64,000 nt of DNA from Rhodospirillaceae bacterium (GCA_002723345.1 PBNV01000057.1:1-64000), one strand, 5' to 3'. Positions 34,323 to 43,900 are shown, counted from the stretch's first letter. The notes: generated by a model not told the origin, from the letters alone. A program made the numbers and translations.

Positions 34323-35606
34323 ATGTTTACCCAGGAACAAAATGATACTCTCTGTCGTGTGGAGGGAGGCGCCCCAATGGGGCAGCTTATGCGGCGGCAC
34401 TGGCTGCCGGCATGCATGTCGGAGGAAGTGGCTGCACCCGACTGCACCCCTCTAAAGACCCGGCTTTTGGGCGAGACGTTGGTTGTGTTTCGTGATTCGG
34501 AGGGCAAATTAGGCGTGTTGGAAGACCGTTGTCCGCATAGGAAAGCCTCCCTTTCGTTTGGCCGCAACGAGGAATGTGGCCTTCGATGTCTCTATCACGG
34601 TTGGAAGTTCGCGGTAGATGGCTCCGTTCTGGACATGGCGTCTGAACCCAACAGTGAGCGCAAGCAGCGGTCCTTTAAACATAAAGCCTATCCTGTCCGG
34701 GAAAGTGGGGGTTTTGTCTGGGTTTATCTTGGCGATGAGGACACCATGACGGATTTTCAGCCGCCAGCGTGGGCGCCTACGCCCAACATTCCGGTAAGTG
34801 TCGTGAAAATACATACGCCCTGTAATTGGGCCCAGGTTTTGGAGGGTTCAATCGACTCGGCACATAGTTCGAGCCTTCATTCAACAAACATGCCTACTGC
34901 CGAGGTGGCCGGTTCGACAGCGACTGATAATGCCTGGCTCCGGCCGTCCCGGGATAAATCTCCCCGACTTGAAATCGAGATGACGGACTATGGTTTTAGA
35001 TATGCGGCGCTTCGTGTGCCCATTGTTAATCCGGAAACCCATGTTTATGTGCGGACAACTGAGTTTATTGCACCGTTCACAGTGCTGATTCCTCCAAATA
35101 ACCAATATAATCTTGCGCAAATGCTATTTCCTATAGATGACGTAAACACGATGTTTTACTGGATTGCTTGGCATCCCGACCCCAAAAAAGGCATCACTCA
35201 AGATGCCTGGCGTAAATTTTGCGCCGCAGAGGTCGGTGTAGAATTGGATGAGAACTATAAAAAGTCGATCAACATCGACAACATGTTCAAACAAGACAGG
35301 GAAGCTATGAAAAAAGGCGACTTTACCGGTATCACCGGCATCCCAGCTCAGGACATGGCGATGTGGGAGTCCATGGGCCCGATAGCATCCCGAGATAGTG
35401 AGATTTTGGGTACTAGTGATCTCAGCATTGTAAAGTTTCGCCAGCAAATGTTGAAAGCTGCTGAGACGGTTGCCTCGGGCGGCCCTGCCATCGGCACGGA
35501 AAAAAATCGTATACCGCATGTCCAACTTGCATCCTATGAGCGCATTCTCCCCCAGTCAGCAGATTGGCGAACCTTCAATCCCGCTTATGCCGAAGCTGCA
35601 GAATGA
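34323..35606 (+). CDS. Phthalate 4,5-dioxygenase-like Rieske oxygenase
   Basis: A 427-residue oxygenase of the phthalate/vanillate class. It opens QEQNDTLCRVEGGAPMGQLMRRHWLPA, the characteristic start of Pht3/phthalate dioxygenase; the Rieske site is CPHRK and CLYHGW, and the mononuclear iron site is DSAHSSSLH in GSIDSAHSSSLH. It has GGGAGGTGGA before ATG 34323. Such enzymes need a separate reductase, which is not present. The stop overlaps the next start (ATGA). It is assigned to a phthalate-type aromatic acid by its company and sequence, but the true substrate is uncertain. Confidence 0.88.
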   Translation: MFTQEQNDTLCRVEGGAPMGQLMRRHWLPACMSEEVAAPDCTPLKTRLLGETLVVFRDSEGKLGVLEDRCPHRKASLSFGRNEECGLRCLYHGWKFAVDGSVLDMASEPNSERKQRSFKHKAYPVRESGGFVWVYLGDEDTMTDFQPPAWAPTPNIPVSVVKIHTPCNWAQVLEGSIDSAHSSSLHSTNMPTAEVAGSTATDNAWLRPSRDKSPRLEIEMTDYGFRYAALRVPIVNPETHVYVRTTEFIAPFTVLIPPNNQYNLAQMLFPIDDVNTMFYWIAWHPDPKKGITQDAWRKFCAAEVGVELDENYKKSINIDNMFKQDREAMKKGDFTGITGIPAQDMAMWESMGPIASRDSEILGTSDLSIVKFRQQMLKAAETVASGGPAIGTEKNRIPHVQLASYERILPQSADWRTFNPAYAEAAE

Positions 35607-36592
35607 GCGCATTAACCCTCTCTGCGGCCTTTGGTGATTATGACCGCACCCGTCCCATTGTAGACGGGCGAGTACAGATTGATGGCGTAAATGCTATCTG
35701 TCAGTTGTTGTCGCCAGAGGAGATGTTCTTCCGAGCCTTTCGGCATCAGGATTTTGACATCTGTGAGCTCTCTATGAGCTCTTATTGCGTCTCCGTCAGC
35801 AGGGGTGACAATCAGTATATTGCAGTGCCGGTATTTCTCTCCCGCACTTTCCGGCACACCTCTATTTATATTCGCACCGATCGAGGTATTAACACGCCCA
35901 TGGATCTCAAGGACCGACGCGTCGGAATTGCCGAGTACCAACTGACGGCTAACGTCTGGGCGCGTGCATTTCTGGAGGAGGAGGGGCTCGCGCCCTCTGA
36001 CATTCAATGGGTTATGGGAGGCATGATCACTCCCTACCGGCCTGAAAAGATCAAACTCCAGCTGCCGCCGGAAGTTCGGATGGAACGAGCACCTGCAGGC
36101 GCGACCCTAAACCAGATGCTGTTGGACGGCGACTTAGACGGTTTCGTCGGTCCTCGTGCCTTGCCTTGTTTCGTTGACGGTCACCCGAGTGTGGGCTGGT
36201 TGTATGCTGATCCGCAATCGGCGGCGGAGGCGTATTACAAGCGTACAAAAATTTTTCCCATCATGCATGTACTGGGGGTACGCAAAGAGCTTGCCAATAA
36301 GTATCCCTTTTTGCCGGGGGCATTGTTGAAAGCGTTCACAGAGGCAAAGGCTATGGCTCTGGACGCACTCCTGGATGTGAGCGCTACAAAGGTAACCCTC
36401 CCATTCGTTGAGGAATCCCTCGGTCGCGCCCGGGCACTAATGGGCGAGGATTTTTGGTCCTACGGCCTCAAGCCTAACGCACACGTTCTCGATACTTTCC
36501 TGGACGCTCATCACAGACAGGGCTTGTCCAGCCGCCGCCTTAAACCGGAAGATCTTTTCCATCCGGCGAGCCTCGAAACCTACGCTCTCTGA
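35603..36592 (+). CDS. 4,5-dihydroxyphthalate decarboxylase-like protein
   Basis: A 329-residue protein with the periplasmic-binding-like fold of Pht5-type decarboxylases. LSAAFGDYDRTRPIVDGRVQIDG, FRAFRHQDFDICELSMSSYC, VFLSRTFRHTSIYI and RVGIAEYQLTANVWARAFL are the family blocks. ATG 35603 overlaps the oxygenase stop by 4 nt. In phthalate degraders this enzyme forms protocatechuate from 4,5-dihydroxyphthalate. No signal peptide is present, consistent with a cytosolic enzyme rather than a transport protein. Confidence 0.85.
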   Translation: MSALTLSAAFGDYDRTRPIVDGRVQIDGVNAICQLLSPEEMFFRAFRHQDFDICELSMSSYCVSVSRGDNQYIAVPVFLSRTFRHTSIYIRTDRGINTPMDLKDRRVGIAEYQLTANVWARAFLEEEGLAPSDIQWVMGGMITPYRPEKIKLQLPPEVRMERAPAGATLNQMLLDGDLDGFVGPRALPCFVDGHPSVGWLYADPQSAAEAYYKRTKIFPIMHVLGVRKELANKYPFLPGALLKAFTEAKAMALDALLDVSATKVTLPFVEESLGRARALMGEDFWSYGLKPNAHVLDTFLDAHHRQGLSSRRLKPEDLFHPASLETYAL

Positions 36593-36692
36593 AGCATTCT
36601 ATGCAGTGAACGGCATCAAATCGAATGTAATCCGCGGCAACTTTGGTTTTTTTAAAATATGAACTGGAGACGCTGTGGACTTGGCTGACGCC

Positions 36693-37949
36693 CTAACGAA
36701 GATGGTCTCGGATGCGGTCGTGGTCTGCCAAGTTTTTTATTGGACCGATAGCAGCGATGGTTGGAAAGCTGGTGAAAATCCGGTCGGCCGCACGTAGCAC
36801 GGCCTTTGTATCCACTGCTTCGATTTTTTCAATAACCTCGGTGTTGGGAATGGCGCGGTCGTAGATCTGCAGTTGACGGGCGGCTTGTTTGCACCGCGCC
36901 GACGTGCTTTCCAGGGCCATCAATGTGGAGGATTTTAGTTGTGCGCGGGCCCGGGCCACTTCGTCCTCTTGAACGGATGCACTAACACTCTTCACCTCAT
37001 CGCAAATAACAGGTAACAGGTCGATGATATCAGTGCCGCTGGTGCCAGCATAAATACCGAACAAGCCGCCGTCCTCATAGCTGGAGGCGAACGAGTAGAT
37101 GTTGTAGACCAGCCCACGTTTTTCCCGAGCCTCCTGAATCAGTCGGGATGACATGCCGCCGCCCAGTAGGGTGGAGAGGACAGCCAGGGGGTAATAGTCC
37201 GGATCATTATGGGCAATTCCATCAAACCCAATTACGAGGTGCACCTGTTCCAAATCTCGCTCCTCCCGATAATCACCCCCGCTATATGAGACGGGATCCA
37301 TGTCGTGGGGATTACTTTGTGGGAGTTGGGTGAAGACGCCCTCAGCCTGGGCCACTAACGCATCATGATTTACATTACCGGCAGCCGCGATGACAATCCG
37401 GTTACACGAATAACGCTCGTCCATGAAGTTTTTGATAGTTGTTCGTGACATCCGCTCAATCTGGGCGGCTGATCCTAATATCGGCCGCCCGATCGGCTGA
37501 TTTGGAAATGCGGTTTCCTGGAACCGATCAAATACGATGTCATCAGGCGTGTCATTGGCCTGGTGAATTTCCTGGATCACGACTGCCCTCTCACGCTCCA
37601 GTTCCTCATGGTCGAGGGTTGAATTCTGTAGGATATCTCCAATTAGATCGATGGCCAGGGGGACATCATCTTTGAGAACTTTTGCAAAATAAGCCGTGTT
37701 CTCTCGGGACGTATAGGCGTTTAGATGTCCGCCAACCGCCTCAATCTCCTCCACAATGGCGCGCGCCGACCGTCGTGCCGTGCCTTTGAAGGCCATATGT
37801 TCAAGTAGGTGAGACACTCCGTTGAGGTCGCATTTTTCGTGCCGAGCGCCGACCTCCACCCAGGCACCCACCGATGCCGTCTCCACAGTGTGCATGGGAT
37901 CTGTGATAATCCGAAGACGGTTATCAAGTGTGGTGATCCTAATGGTCAC
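36693..37949 (-). CDS. M16-family zinc peptidase
   Basis: A 418-residue peptidase of the mitochondrial-processing-peptidase beta-like group. The inverted zinc motif HLLEH is at about residues 47-51 (GVSHLLEHMAFKGT), with the downstream Glu in EIEAVGGHLNAYTSRENTAYF. GTG 37949 overlaps the threonine synthase stop (GTGA), an arrangement common in alphaproteobacteria. It has no signal peptide, so it probably acts in the cytoplasm on peptides or presequence-like substrates. Length fits a single-chain active member. Confidence 0.9.
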   Translation of the reverse strand: MTIRITTLDNRLRIITDPMHTVETASVGAWVEVGARHEKCDLNGVSHLLEHMAFKGTARRSARAIVEEIEAVGGHLNAYTSRENTAYFAKVLKDDVPLAIDLIGDILQNSTLDHEELERERAVVIQEIHQANDTPDDIVFDRFQETAFPNQPIGRPILGSAAQIERMSRTTIKNFMDERYSCNRIVIAAAGNVNHDALVAQAEGVFTQLPQSNPHDMDPVSYSGGDYREERDLEQVHLVIGFDGIAHNDPDYYPLAVLSTLLGGGMSSRLIQEAREKRGLVYNIYSFASSYEDGGLFGIYAGTSGTDIIDLLPVICDEVKSVSASVQEDEVARARAQLKSSTLMALESTSARCKQAARQLQIYDRAIPNTEVIEKIEAVDTKAVLRAADRIFTSFPTIAAIGPIKNLADHDRIRDHLR

Positions 37950-39370
37950 GCAGTCTCGCTTCCTTCTAGCTGACCGGCAATGTACTGTTCCACCTGGTCT
38001 ATATTATTGTTAAGAGACACCATTCGTTCCTCTCGGTCAAATAGGTCCGCGAGCCGGGCTGGGAGACGGGGCCGTTGCCCTGTGGCGCCTTCTACAGCAT
38101 CTGGAAACTTTGCGGGATGAGCCGTGGCCAAAGATACAACCGGTGAAGTTACCAATGCTGCTGAGGACGCACTGGCCCGAGCTGCCTGCCCCGCCTTAAT
38201 TCCGATGACCGTGTGGGGATCAAACAGTTCACCCGTATGATTATAGAGCGTGGCGAGGGCATCCTGTGTCTCGTTGTCTCCGAGCCGGTGGCCCTCGAAT
38301 AGATTTCCCATGTTACGCCAGCGGGCCTTGCCGAAAGACACCCTGCGGTTTCGGCGAAATTGCTCCATAATTTTCTTCACGCTAGCGCCGTCTCGCTGAT
38401 AATAGTCGAACAAGAGGCGCTCGAAATTACTGGAAATCTGAATGTCCATGCTCGGACTGAGGGTTGGCACGACATCGGTCATGTTCATCTCGCCGGTCTC
38501 GAGATACCGGGTGAGAATATCGTTGGCATTAGAGCCGACTATAAATTTTTCTACGGGAAGCCCCATGCGTCGGGCCGCATAGCCGGCAAACACATTGCCA
38601 AAATTTCCCGTAGGCACGGAAAATGTCACTTTGCGGTCAGGCGCCCCCAAATTAAGAGCGGCCCAAAAATAATATACGATTTGTGCCATAATTCGGGCCC
38701 AGTTGATGGAGTTCACCGCTGATAAATTATAACGATCCCGGAACGCCTCATGGGCGAACAAGGCCTTCACCAGGTCCTGGCAGTCATCAAAAGTGCCTTC
38801 CAGTGCAATGTTATGAACATTGGCTGACTGCACCGTGGTCATTTGGCGGCGCTGTACTTCGGATACCCGGCCTTTGGGATGGAAGATAAATATCTCAATG
38901 GCGGCCCGATCTCGGCACGCCTCAATGGCGGCCGACCCGGTGTCGCCGGACGTTGCACCAACAATGGTGACTTTGCGGCCTTTCCGGCTCAGGATGTCAT
39001 CGAAAAGGCGGCCTACCAGTTGGAGAGGGTAATCCTTGAAGGCGAGGGTCGGCCCATGGAACAATTCTAACAGCCAGTCATTGGGCCCTAATTGCTTCAA
39101 GGGTGCAACGCTTGGGTGATCAAACGCGGCATAGGTGTCAGATACTATCTTTGCAAAGTTGTCTCCACCGATGGCGGTCCCGAGATAGGGGGTCATGACT
39201 TGTATGGCGAGGTCATCATAGGATAGACCACGAAGGGATTTGATTTCTGCTTTTGAAAATTTTGGCCAGGTTTCGGGCACATAAAGACCGCCGTCCCGGG
39301 CGAGGCCCGCCAGCAAAACCTCGTCAAATGGCAGAACCGGGGCCTGCCCCCTCGTGCTGACATATTTCAC
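37946..39370 (-). CDS. thrC: Threonine synthase
   Basis: A 474-residue PLP enzyme making threonine from phosphohomoserine. The PLP lysine lies in HGPTLAFKDYPLQ (about residue 113), and KVTIVGATSGDTGSAAIEA is the phosphate loop. KYVSTRGQAPVLPF at the start and GSNANDILTRYLETGEM are typical of the alphaproteobacterial ThrC type. Start is GTG 39370. It is translationally coupled to the M16 peptidase. Confidence 0.95.
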   Translation of the reverse strand: MKYVSTRGQAPVLPFDEVLLAGLARDGGLYVPETWPKFSKAEIKSLRGLSYDDLAIQVMTPYLGTAIGGDNFAKIVSDTYAAFDHPSVAPLKQLGPNDWLLELFHGPTLAFKDYPLQLVGRLFDDILSRKGRKVTIVGATSGDTGSAAIEACRDRAAIEIFIFHPKGRVSEVQRRQMTTVQSANVHNIALEGTFDDCQDLVKALFAHEAFRDRYNLSAVNSINWARIMAQIVYYFWAALNLGAPDRKVTFSVPTGNFGNVFAGYAARRMGLPVEKFIVGSNANDILTRYLETGEMNMTDVVPTLSPSMDIQISSNFERLLFDYYQRDGASVKKIMEQFRRNRRVSFGKARWRNMGNLFEGHRLGDNETQDALATLYNHTGELFDPHTVIGIKAGQAARASASSAALVTSPVVSLATAHPAKFPDAVEGATGQRPRLPARLADLFDREERMVSLNNNIDQVEQYIAGQLEGSETA

Positions 39371-39505
39371 AGTTTGTGCCTTTACATCATGACCTTAAAT
39401 TCACTCGGGATGTTCTACAAAGCACATGCCGCCGACACAAGCCGCCGAGACCTAACAAGGGACCCCTCAGGCAAGACTGCAGGGCATAAGTTGGGTGTTG
39501 TGATC

Positions 39506-40999
39506 TTAGGATTGGGCGAGATAGCGCTTGCGAAGATGTCCAAGGAAAACATCTGCGTTTAATTCTTCACCGGTAGCAGCCCGGATCAGATCCGGTGTTT
39601 CTAATAAAGAACCTTTCCCATGAATTTGCTTGCCGAGCCAAGCGAACAGTGGTTTGAAATTGCCCGCCTGAATCTCCGGCAGGATCACAGGATCTGCTGT
39701 GGTCGCTGCGCCAAACAACTGAGCAGCGATAACGGCCCCAAATGTGTAACTTGGAAAATAACCAAACGCGCCATCGAACCAGTGAATGTCTTGCAGGCAG
39801 CCGTCTCTGTCGTCCGGCGGCGTCTGGTTCAACAACTCCGCCATTCCGTCATTCCAGGCAGAGGGCAGGTCGTCGAGGGGCAGGTCATCCGCAAGCAAGG
39901 CTTTTTCGAGGCGGTAGCGCAGGATCACATGCAGCGGGTAGGTGACTTCATCTGCATCCACGCGGATCAATCCAGGCCGGACTTTGGTATAGACACGGTA
40001 GAGATTATCCGGTGCCCATTCGGGTCCAACACGCTCGAATACTTCTTCCATAAGGGGGCTGGCGAAGGAGAGAAATTCCAGAGATCGGCAAGCCTGCATT
40101 TCAATCAGCAAGGACTGGCTCTCATGAATATCCATGCCGCGCGCCGCACCCACTGGTTGGCGCCGCCAATCCGATGGTAGGTTTTTTTCATAAAGGGCGT
40201 GACCGGTCTCGTGTAGCACGCCCATCAGACCCGTCATGAAATCGTCTGCTTCATAACGGGTTGTGATGCGGAGATCGTCCGGCGTGCCGCCGGAAAAAGG
40301 ATGGAGGCTCTCGTCCAATCTTCCGGTTTCAAAATCGAATCCGACGACGGTCATCAGCCGGGCGCCAAGTGCGCGTTGCTGATCAAGGGGAAATGGCCCT
40401 GCCGGTGCCACTGCTTCCGGCTGAGAAGCCTGATGTTCCAATATCTCGGACAGCAGATCGGGCAGTTCCCGGCCCAACCGGTCAAACAGCGCGTCCACCA
40501 TATCTGTGTGTAGACCTGGTGTGAATTGATCCATCAACGCTTCGTAGGGGGTGCAGCCTAGCCTCTCGGCCTTGGACTGAGCCGCATCTCTCGAGAGGGA
40601 TAATACGTCCGCTAAGAGCGGTTTCAACACGCCGAAGTCATTATCTGCTCGCGCCCTCCGCCAGCGTGTTTCGCAAATATTGGATGCCTTGGTGAGCGCT
40701 GTTACAAGTGACGTTTCCACGGCGGTTGCGTGTTTATATCGCCGCTCCATCTCGCGCAGGTTTGCTTGCTGCCAATCGTTTAGAGCATCCGTGTCCAGAG
40801 CGGCGGCCAAAAGCTCCCCGGTCTCAGAAGATGATAGCATGTCGTGGCGGATGGTGGTTAATACAGCCAATTGGTCATGTCTATCCTCCGCGCTGCCCGG
40901 CGGCATCATGGTTGCGGCATCCCAATGAAGCATGCCGGCTGCGTCCTCCAGGGTAGCGATCGTTCGAAACCTCTCCTCCAGTTGTAAATAAGCGTTCAT
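39506..40999 (-). CDS. M32-family carboxypeptidase (Taq-type)
   Basis: A 497-residue metallocarboxypeptidase. The HExxH zinc site is HETGHALYE (about residue 262), followed by HESQSLLIEMQ with the third ligand, and the start is EERFRTIATLEDAAGMLHWDAATMMPPG, as in thermostable carboxypeptidase 1. It removes C-terminal residues from peptides. It lies 12 nt from the heme O synthase stop on the same strand, so it could share the ctaB transcript. Confidence 0.93.
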   Translation of the reverse strand: MNAYLQLEERFRTIATLEDAAGMLHWDAATMMPPGSAEDRHDQLAVLTTIRHDMLSSSETGELLAAALDTDALNDWQQANLREMERRYKHATAVETSLVTALTKASNICETRWRRARADNDFGVLKPLLADVLSLSRDAAQSKAERLGCTPYEALMDQFTPGLHTDMVDALFDRLGRELPDLLSEILEHQASQPEAVAPAGPFPLDQQRALGARLMTVVGFDFETGRLDESLHPFSGGTPDDLRITTRYEADDFMTGLMGVLHETGHALYEKNLPSDWRRQPVGAARGMDIHESQSLLIEMQACRSLEFLSFASPLMEEVFERVGPEWAPDNLYRVYTKVRPGLIRVDADEVTYPLHVILRYRLEKALLADDLPLDDLPSAWNDGMAELLNQTPPDDRDGCLQDIHWFDGAFGYFPSYTFGAVIAAQLFGAATTADPVILPEIQAGNFKPLFAWLGKQIHGKGSLLETPDLIRAATGEELNADVFLGHLRKRYLAQS

Positions 41000-41011
41000 T
41001 GTGAGAGGAGT

Positions 41012-41965
41012 TTACGCGCCTGTCGTTAGCAGCGCATGATCGGCAAGAAGCACGACGAAGATCAGAAATAGATAGAGGATAGAATAACGGAACATAGCCC
41101 GCGGTTCTTCGGATCTCTCGCTTTTCAGGACCAGGAGGGCGTGGCGGATAAACCATATACCTAGTCCGCCAATGGTAAGTCCTCCGGTTAAACTGATCAT
41201 GCCGACAAAAGCTGGCACGAGGGTGAAGGGAAATAGAAACAGGGTATAAATTAGGATCTGCCGTTTCGTTTTCTCGATACCGGAGACAACTGGCATCATG
41301 GGTACTCCTGCTTTCTCGTAGTCCCCGGATCGATATAGAGAAAGTGCCCAGAAGTGCGGTGGGGTCCACATGAAAATGATGGCGAATAGGGTGAGAGAGC
41401 CAATGCTGATATCGTTGGTCACGGCGGCCCAGCCAATCATGGGAGGTAACGCGCCAGATGCGCCCCCGATTACAATGTTTTGCGGCGTACGGCGTTTAAG
41501 CCAGATGGTGTAAACAAACACGTAGAAAGCGATGGTAACGGCGAGTAAGCCGGCTGACATGAGGTTAACCCATACGCCCATCACTCCAACAGACACCAAA
41601 GATAGTGTTGTGCCTAGCCACAATGCGACCGGGGGTTTGAGCCGGCCAGCGGGCAAAGGGCGGTTCATCGTCCGTTCCATTACACTATCAATGTCTCGGT
41701 CGTACCACATGTTAATGGCTCCGGATGCGCCTGCACCCACGGCGATACACACGACGGCGATAAAGGCGGTAAGGAGATCAATTTTCCCGGGTGCCAGCAG
41801 CATGCCAGCTACTCCCGTGAACAGGACGAGCGACATGACCCTGGGTTTTAGGAGGAGCGCATAATCCACAAACTGGTTCTGGTTGATGGGCTCAGGCCCG
41901 TCTTCCTGGGCGGTCGGGTTCGCGTTCTGGCCCGTTGTTTGGTGTGTGATTGAATTGTCTGTCAT
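41012..41965 (-). CDS. ctaB: Protoheme IX farnesyltransferase (heme O synthase)
   Basis: A 317-residue UbiA-superfamily membrane enzyme that farnesylates heme b. The Asp motif is INMWYDRDIDSVMERTMNRPLP, and MWTPPHFWALSLYRSGDYEKAGVPMMP is the second conserved block. It serves the neighbouring terminal oxidase. It begins 10 nt after the oxidase-like subunit and precedes the M32 gene, all on the minus strand. Confidence 0.95.
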   Translation of the reverse strand: MTDNSITHQTTGQNANPTAQEDGPEPINQNQFVDYALLLKPRVMSLVLFTGVAGMLLAPGKIDLLTAFIAVVCIAVGAGASGAINMWYDRDIDSVMERTMNRPLPAGRLKPPVALWLGTTLSLVSVGVMGVWVNLMSAGLLAVTIAFYVFVYTIWLKRRTPQNIVIGGASGALPPMIGWAAVTNDISIGSLTLFAIIFMWTPPHFWALSLYRSGDYEKAGVPMMPVVSGIEKTKRQILIYTLFLFPFTLVPAFVGMISLTGGLTIGGLGIWFIRHALLVLKSERSEEPRAMFRYSILYLFLIFVVLLADHALLTTGA

Positions 41966-41975
41966 TGTCCGCTTC

Positions 41976-43364
41976 TTATGACATGGTGCCTGCCGGCCTG
42001 AAAAGCGCTTTCAAAACAATAAGGATGAACATAACGCCCCCGATAATGGCAAGCGTGCCGCCAAGATCTCGAGTGCCGGTGGCGGCCAACGCCGAGAGAG
42101 TGTCAACGTCGATACCCGCACCCATGACTTTTCGAGAAGCGCCCATGCCACCAGCGGCAAACATCCCAACGATGAAGAACCACTGACCGCTGGCATAAAG
42201 TCCGATTTGCCAGGCTACCAGTTTACCATGCGTGACTGCACGGCCTAGCAGTGGTAACAGCCAGGTGTAGAAAAGACCGACAAAGACCAAGTTGATGCCG
42301 CCAATGACGCCGTGGTAATGCGCAGGTGTGCGGGTATCAGCACCGTCCACGAAAAGCCCAAAGAGTGCGCCCGTGGTAAAAACACCAAACGCTGCCGCCA
42401 GACTGAACCCACCAGGATCCGTAATGCGAAAGTTTTGTTTCTGGTGCCAGATACCCACTGCCAAGGCGATCAGGATCATAGACACTGGAACCCCCAAGAC
42501 AAATTTTAGGGCGGAAAAGGCTCGCGTATTCTCGGCGCTTCCGGTCGTAAAGAAGCTGTATAATGATAGTCCCGTCAGGGCGATTAGGATCAAGAGGCCG
42601 CTGATCCAGCGGAAAAAACGTGGTGGCGCAAGAGGGTGTCCAAAGGCCTGACGGAAGAGAAGACTTATCGCGATTAAAAAGAGCCCGATATTCATGACTT
42701 GCAAGATGTGCCCGGCTCCCCAGACCAAGTTTTCATTATAATCGTAGCTGAGCGGAATGTCTCTCATTTGTAAACCAGCAATGACCAACGCCACGATGGC
42801 CGACACGTAAATCAAACCGACGGACATGACCACTGGGATCTCATCTACCGTGGTGCAGGAAATCATGCTTAAGTTTTTCAGCACGCGCACCACGGAAACA
42901 AGGATCCCCGCAGCCAGCAGAGCCAGACCCGCGTAATAAATTGGATTAATTATGACCGGGATATAGTTATTGAGGGTCGGCTCCCCCTGATCCTGAAACG
43001 TAGGAATAAGCAAAGACACGGTTCCGGCAACTGCCAAAAACAGTGCCATTTTGTCCAACAAGAAACCGACGCTTGCTGTCGAAAACCGAGTGTCGTTGGG
43101 TACCATGGCCGTGTTGATCGCCCCAAAAACCGCTAAAAACCATACCGCAAACGATAACGCTACATGAGCGACCAAACCTTTTTGGAAAAAATCTTCAGGC
43201 CATGGGACGCTCTCGCTGGTAATGGGCGCACGAGACAAGACCAGAAGGATGGCAAAAAGTCCTGCTACCGCCAGGGAGACGATGGCTAGCACAGACCACT
43301 GCCATAAGCGCCGGCGTCCCGGTCCAATTGGAAGGGCGGTTAACACGTTAACTGAGACCCACAA
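41976..43364 (-). CDS. Heme-copper-oxidase-like membrane subunit without the helix VII His pair
   Basis: A 462-residue protein with about twelve helices. Candidate heme or copper ligands are His in GLVAHVALSFAVW (helix II position), His in VWGAGHILQVMN (helix VI position), and HxH in PAHYHGVIGG (helix X position). The HH pair expected in helix VII for Cu-B is not seen, and there is no helix VI Tyr. It resembles cbb3/NorB-like subunit I proteins but is unlikely to be a normal oxygen reductase. TTG 43364 overlaps DUF420; GTG 43346 is an alternative. It lies between DUF420 and ctaB, suggesting a role with the aa3 oxidase or in heme handling. Confidence 0.65.
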   Translation of the reverse strand: MWVSVNVLTALPIGPGRRRLWQWSVLAIVSLAVAGLFAILLVLSRAPITSESVPWPEDFFQKGLVAHVALSFAVWFLAVFGAINTAMVPNDTRFSTASVGFLLDKMALFLAVAGTVSLLIPTFQDQGEPTLNNYIPVIINPIYYAGLALLAAGILVSVVRVLKNLSMISCTTVDEIPVVMSVGLIYVSAIVALVIAGLQMRDIPLSYDYNENLVWGAGHILQVMNIGLFLIAISLLFRQAFGHPLAPPRFFRWISGLLILIALTGLSLYSFFTTGSAENTRAFSALKFVLGVPVSMILIALAVGIWHQKQNFRITDPGGFSLAAAFGVFTTGALFGLFVDGADTRTPAHYHGVIGGINLVFVGLFYTWLLPLLGRAVTHGKLVAWQIGLYASGQWFFIVGMFAAGGMGASRKVMGAGIDVDTLSALAATGTRDLGGTLAIIGGVMFILIVLKALFRPAGTMS

Positions 43365-43794
43365 ACTCCGGCGACGGATAGATTTGATACAGCATCACGT
43401 ACACGATTACGCCGGTGATCGAGACATACATCCATGTGGGCCATGTCCATCTTGCAATTTTCTTGTGCTTGTCGAAGCGCCCCTTCAATGCGTTGAATAG
43501 CGTTAAGCTCACCATGGGGACAATGGCTATGGCTAGAACAACATGACTTATCAAAATCATATAATAAATGATGCGGACAAAGCCTTGGCCTTGAAATTCA
43601 AATATCGGTGCATGCATGCGATGAATGACATAACTCACCAAAAAGATGCCTGATACAAAAACAACGGTAACCATGCAGGCACGGTGTGCTCTCATGTTGC
43701 CCGATCGGATAAAAAAGAACCCGGCAAAAAGGAAGAGTGTAGCCACGGCGTTGAGGGCCGCATTCAAATGGGGAAGGAACTGAACGGTTGACAT
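43348..43794 (-). CDS. DUF420 membrane protein
   Basis: A 148-residue protein with four helices. VQFLPHLNAALNAVATLFLFAG, RAHRACMVTVVF and HVVLAIAIVPMVSLTLF with histidines near the membrane faces are typical of DUF420/CtaM-like proteins, which have been linked to terminal oxidase maturation. ATG 43794 is 5 nt after the stop of the 33-codon ORF. Its position between a small membrane ORF and an oxidase-like subunit supports an oxidase-assembly role. Confidence 0.85.
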   Translation of the reverse strand: MSTVQFLPHLNAALNAVATLFLFAGFFFIRSGNMRAHRACMVTVVFVSGIFLVSYVIHRMHAPIFEFQGQGFVRIIYYMILISHVVLAIAIVPMVSLTLFNALKGRFDKHKKIARWTWPTWMYVSITGVIVYVMLYQIYPSPEFVGLS

Positions 43795-43798
43795 GTGG

Positions 43799-43900
43799 CT
43801 AAGTCATATTGCTTGTTTTAATAATCACGCTGACAAACATGAAGATGGAAGCGATCGCCAATACCGCTAAAAAGACCCTGTTCTTTGTCTTTCGATTCAT
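43799..43900 (-). CDS. 33-residue single-helix membrane protein
   Basis: The ORF reads MNRKTKNRVFLAVLAIASIF and continues MFVSVIIKTSNMT: a basic N-terminus followed by one hydrophobic helix. ATG 43898-43900 has AAAGGG about 9 nt upstream. It lies 4 nt before DUF420 in the same direction. Small single-helix proteins are often parts of oxidase complexes or their assembly; this one is probably translated, but it is not named. Confidence 0.55.
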   Translation of the reverse strand: MNRKTKNRVFLAVLAIASIFMFVSVIIKTSNMT

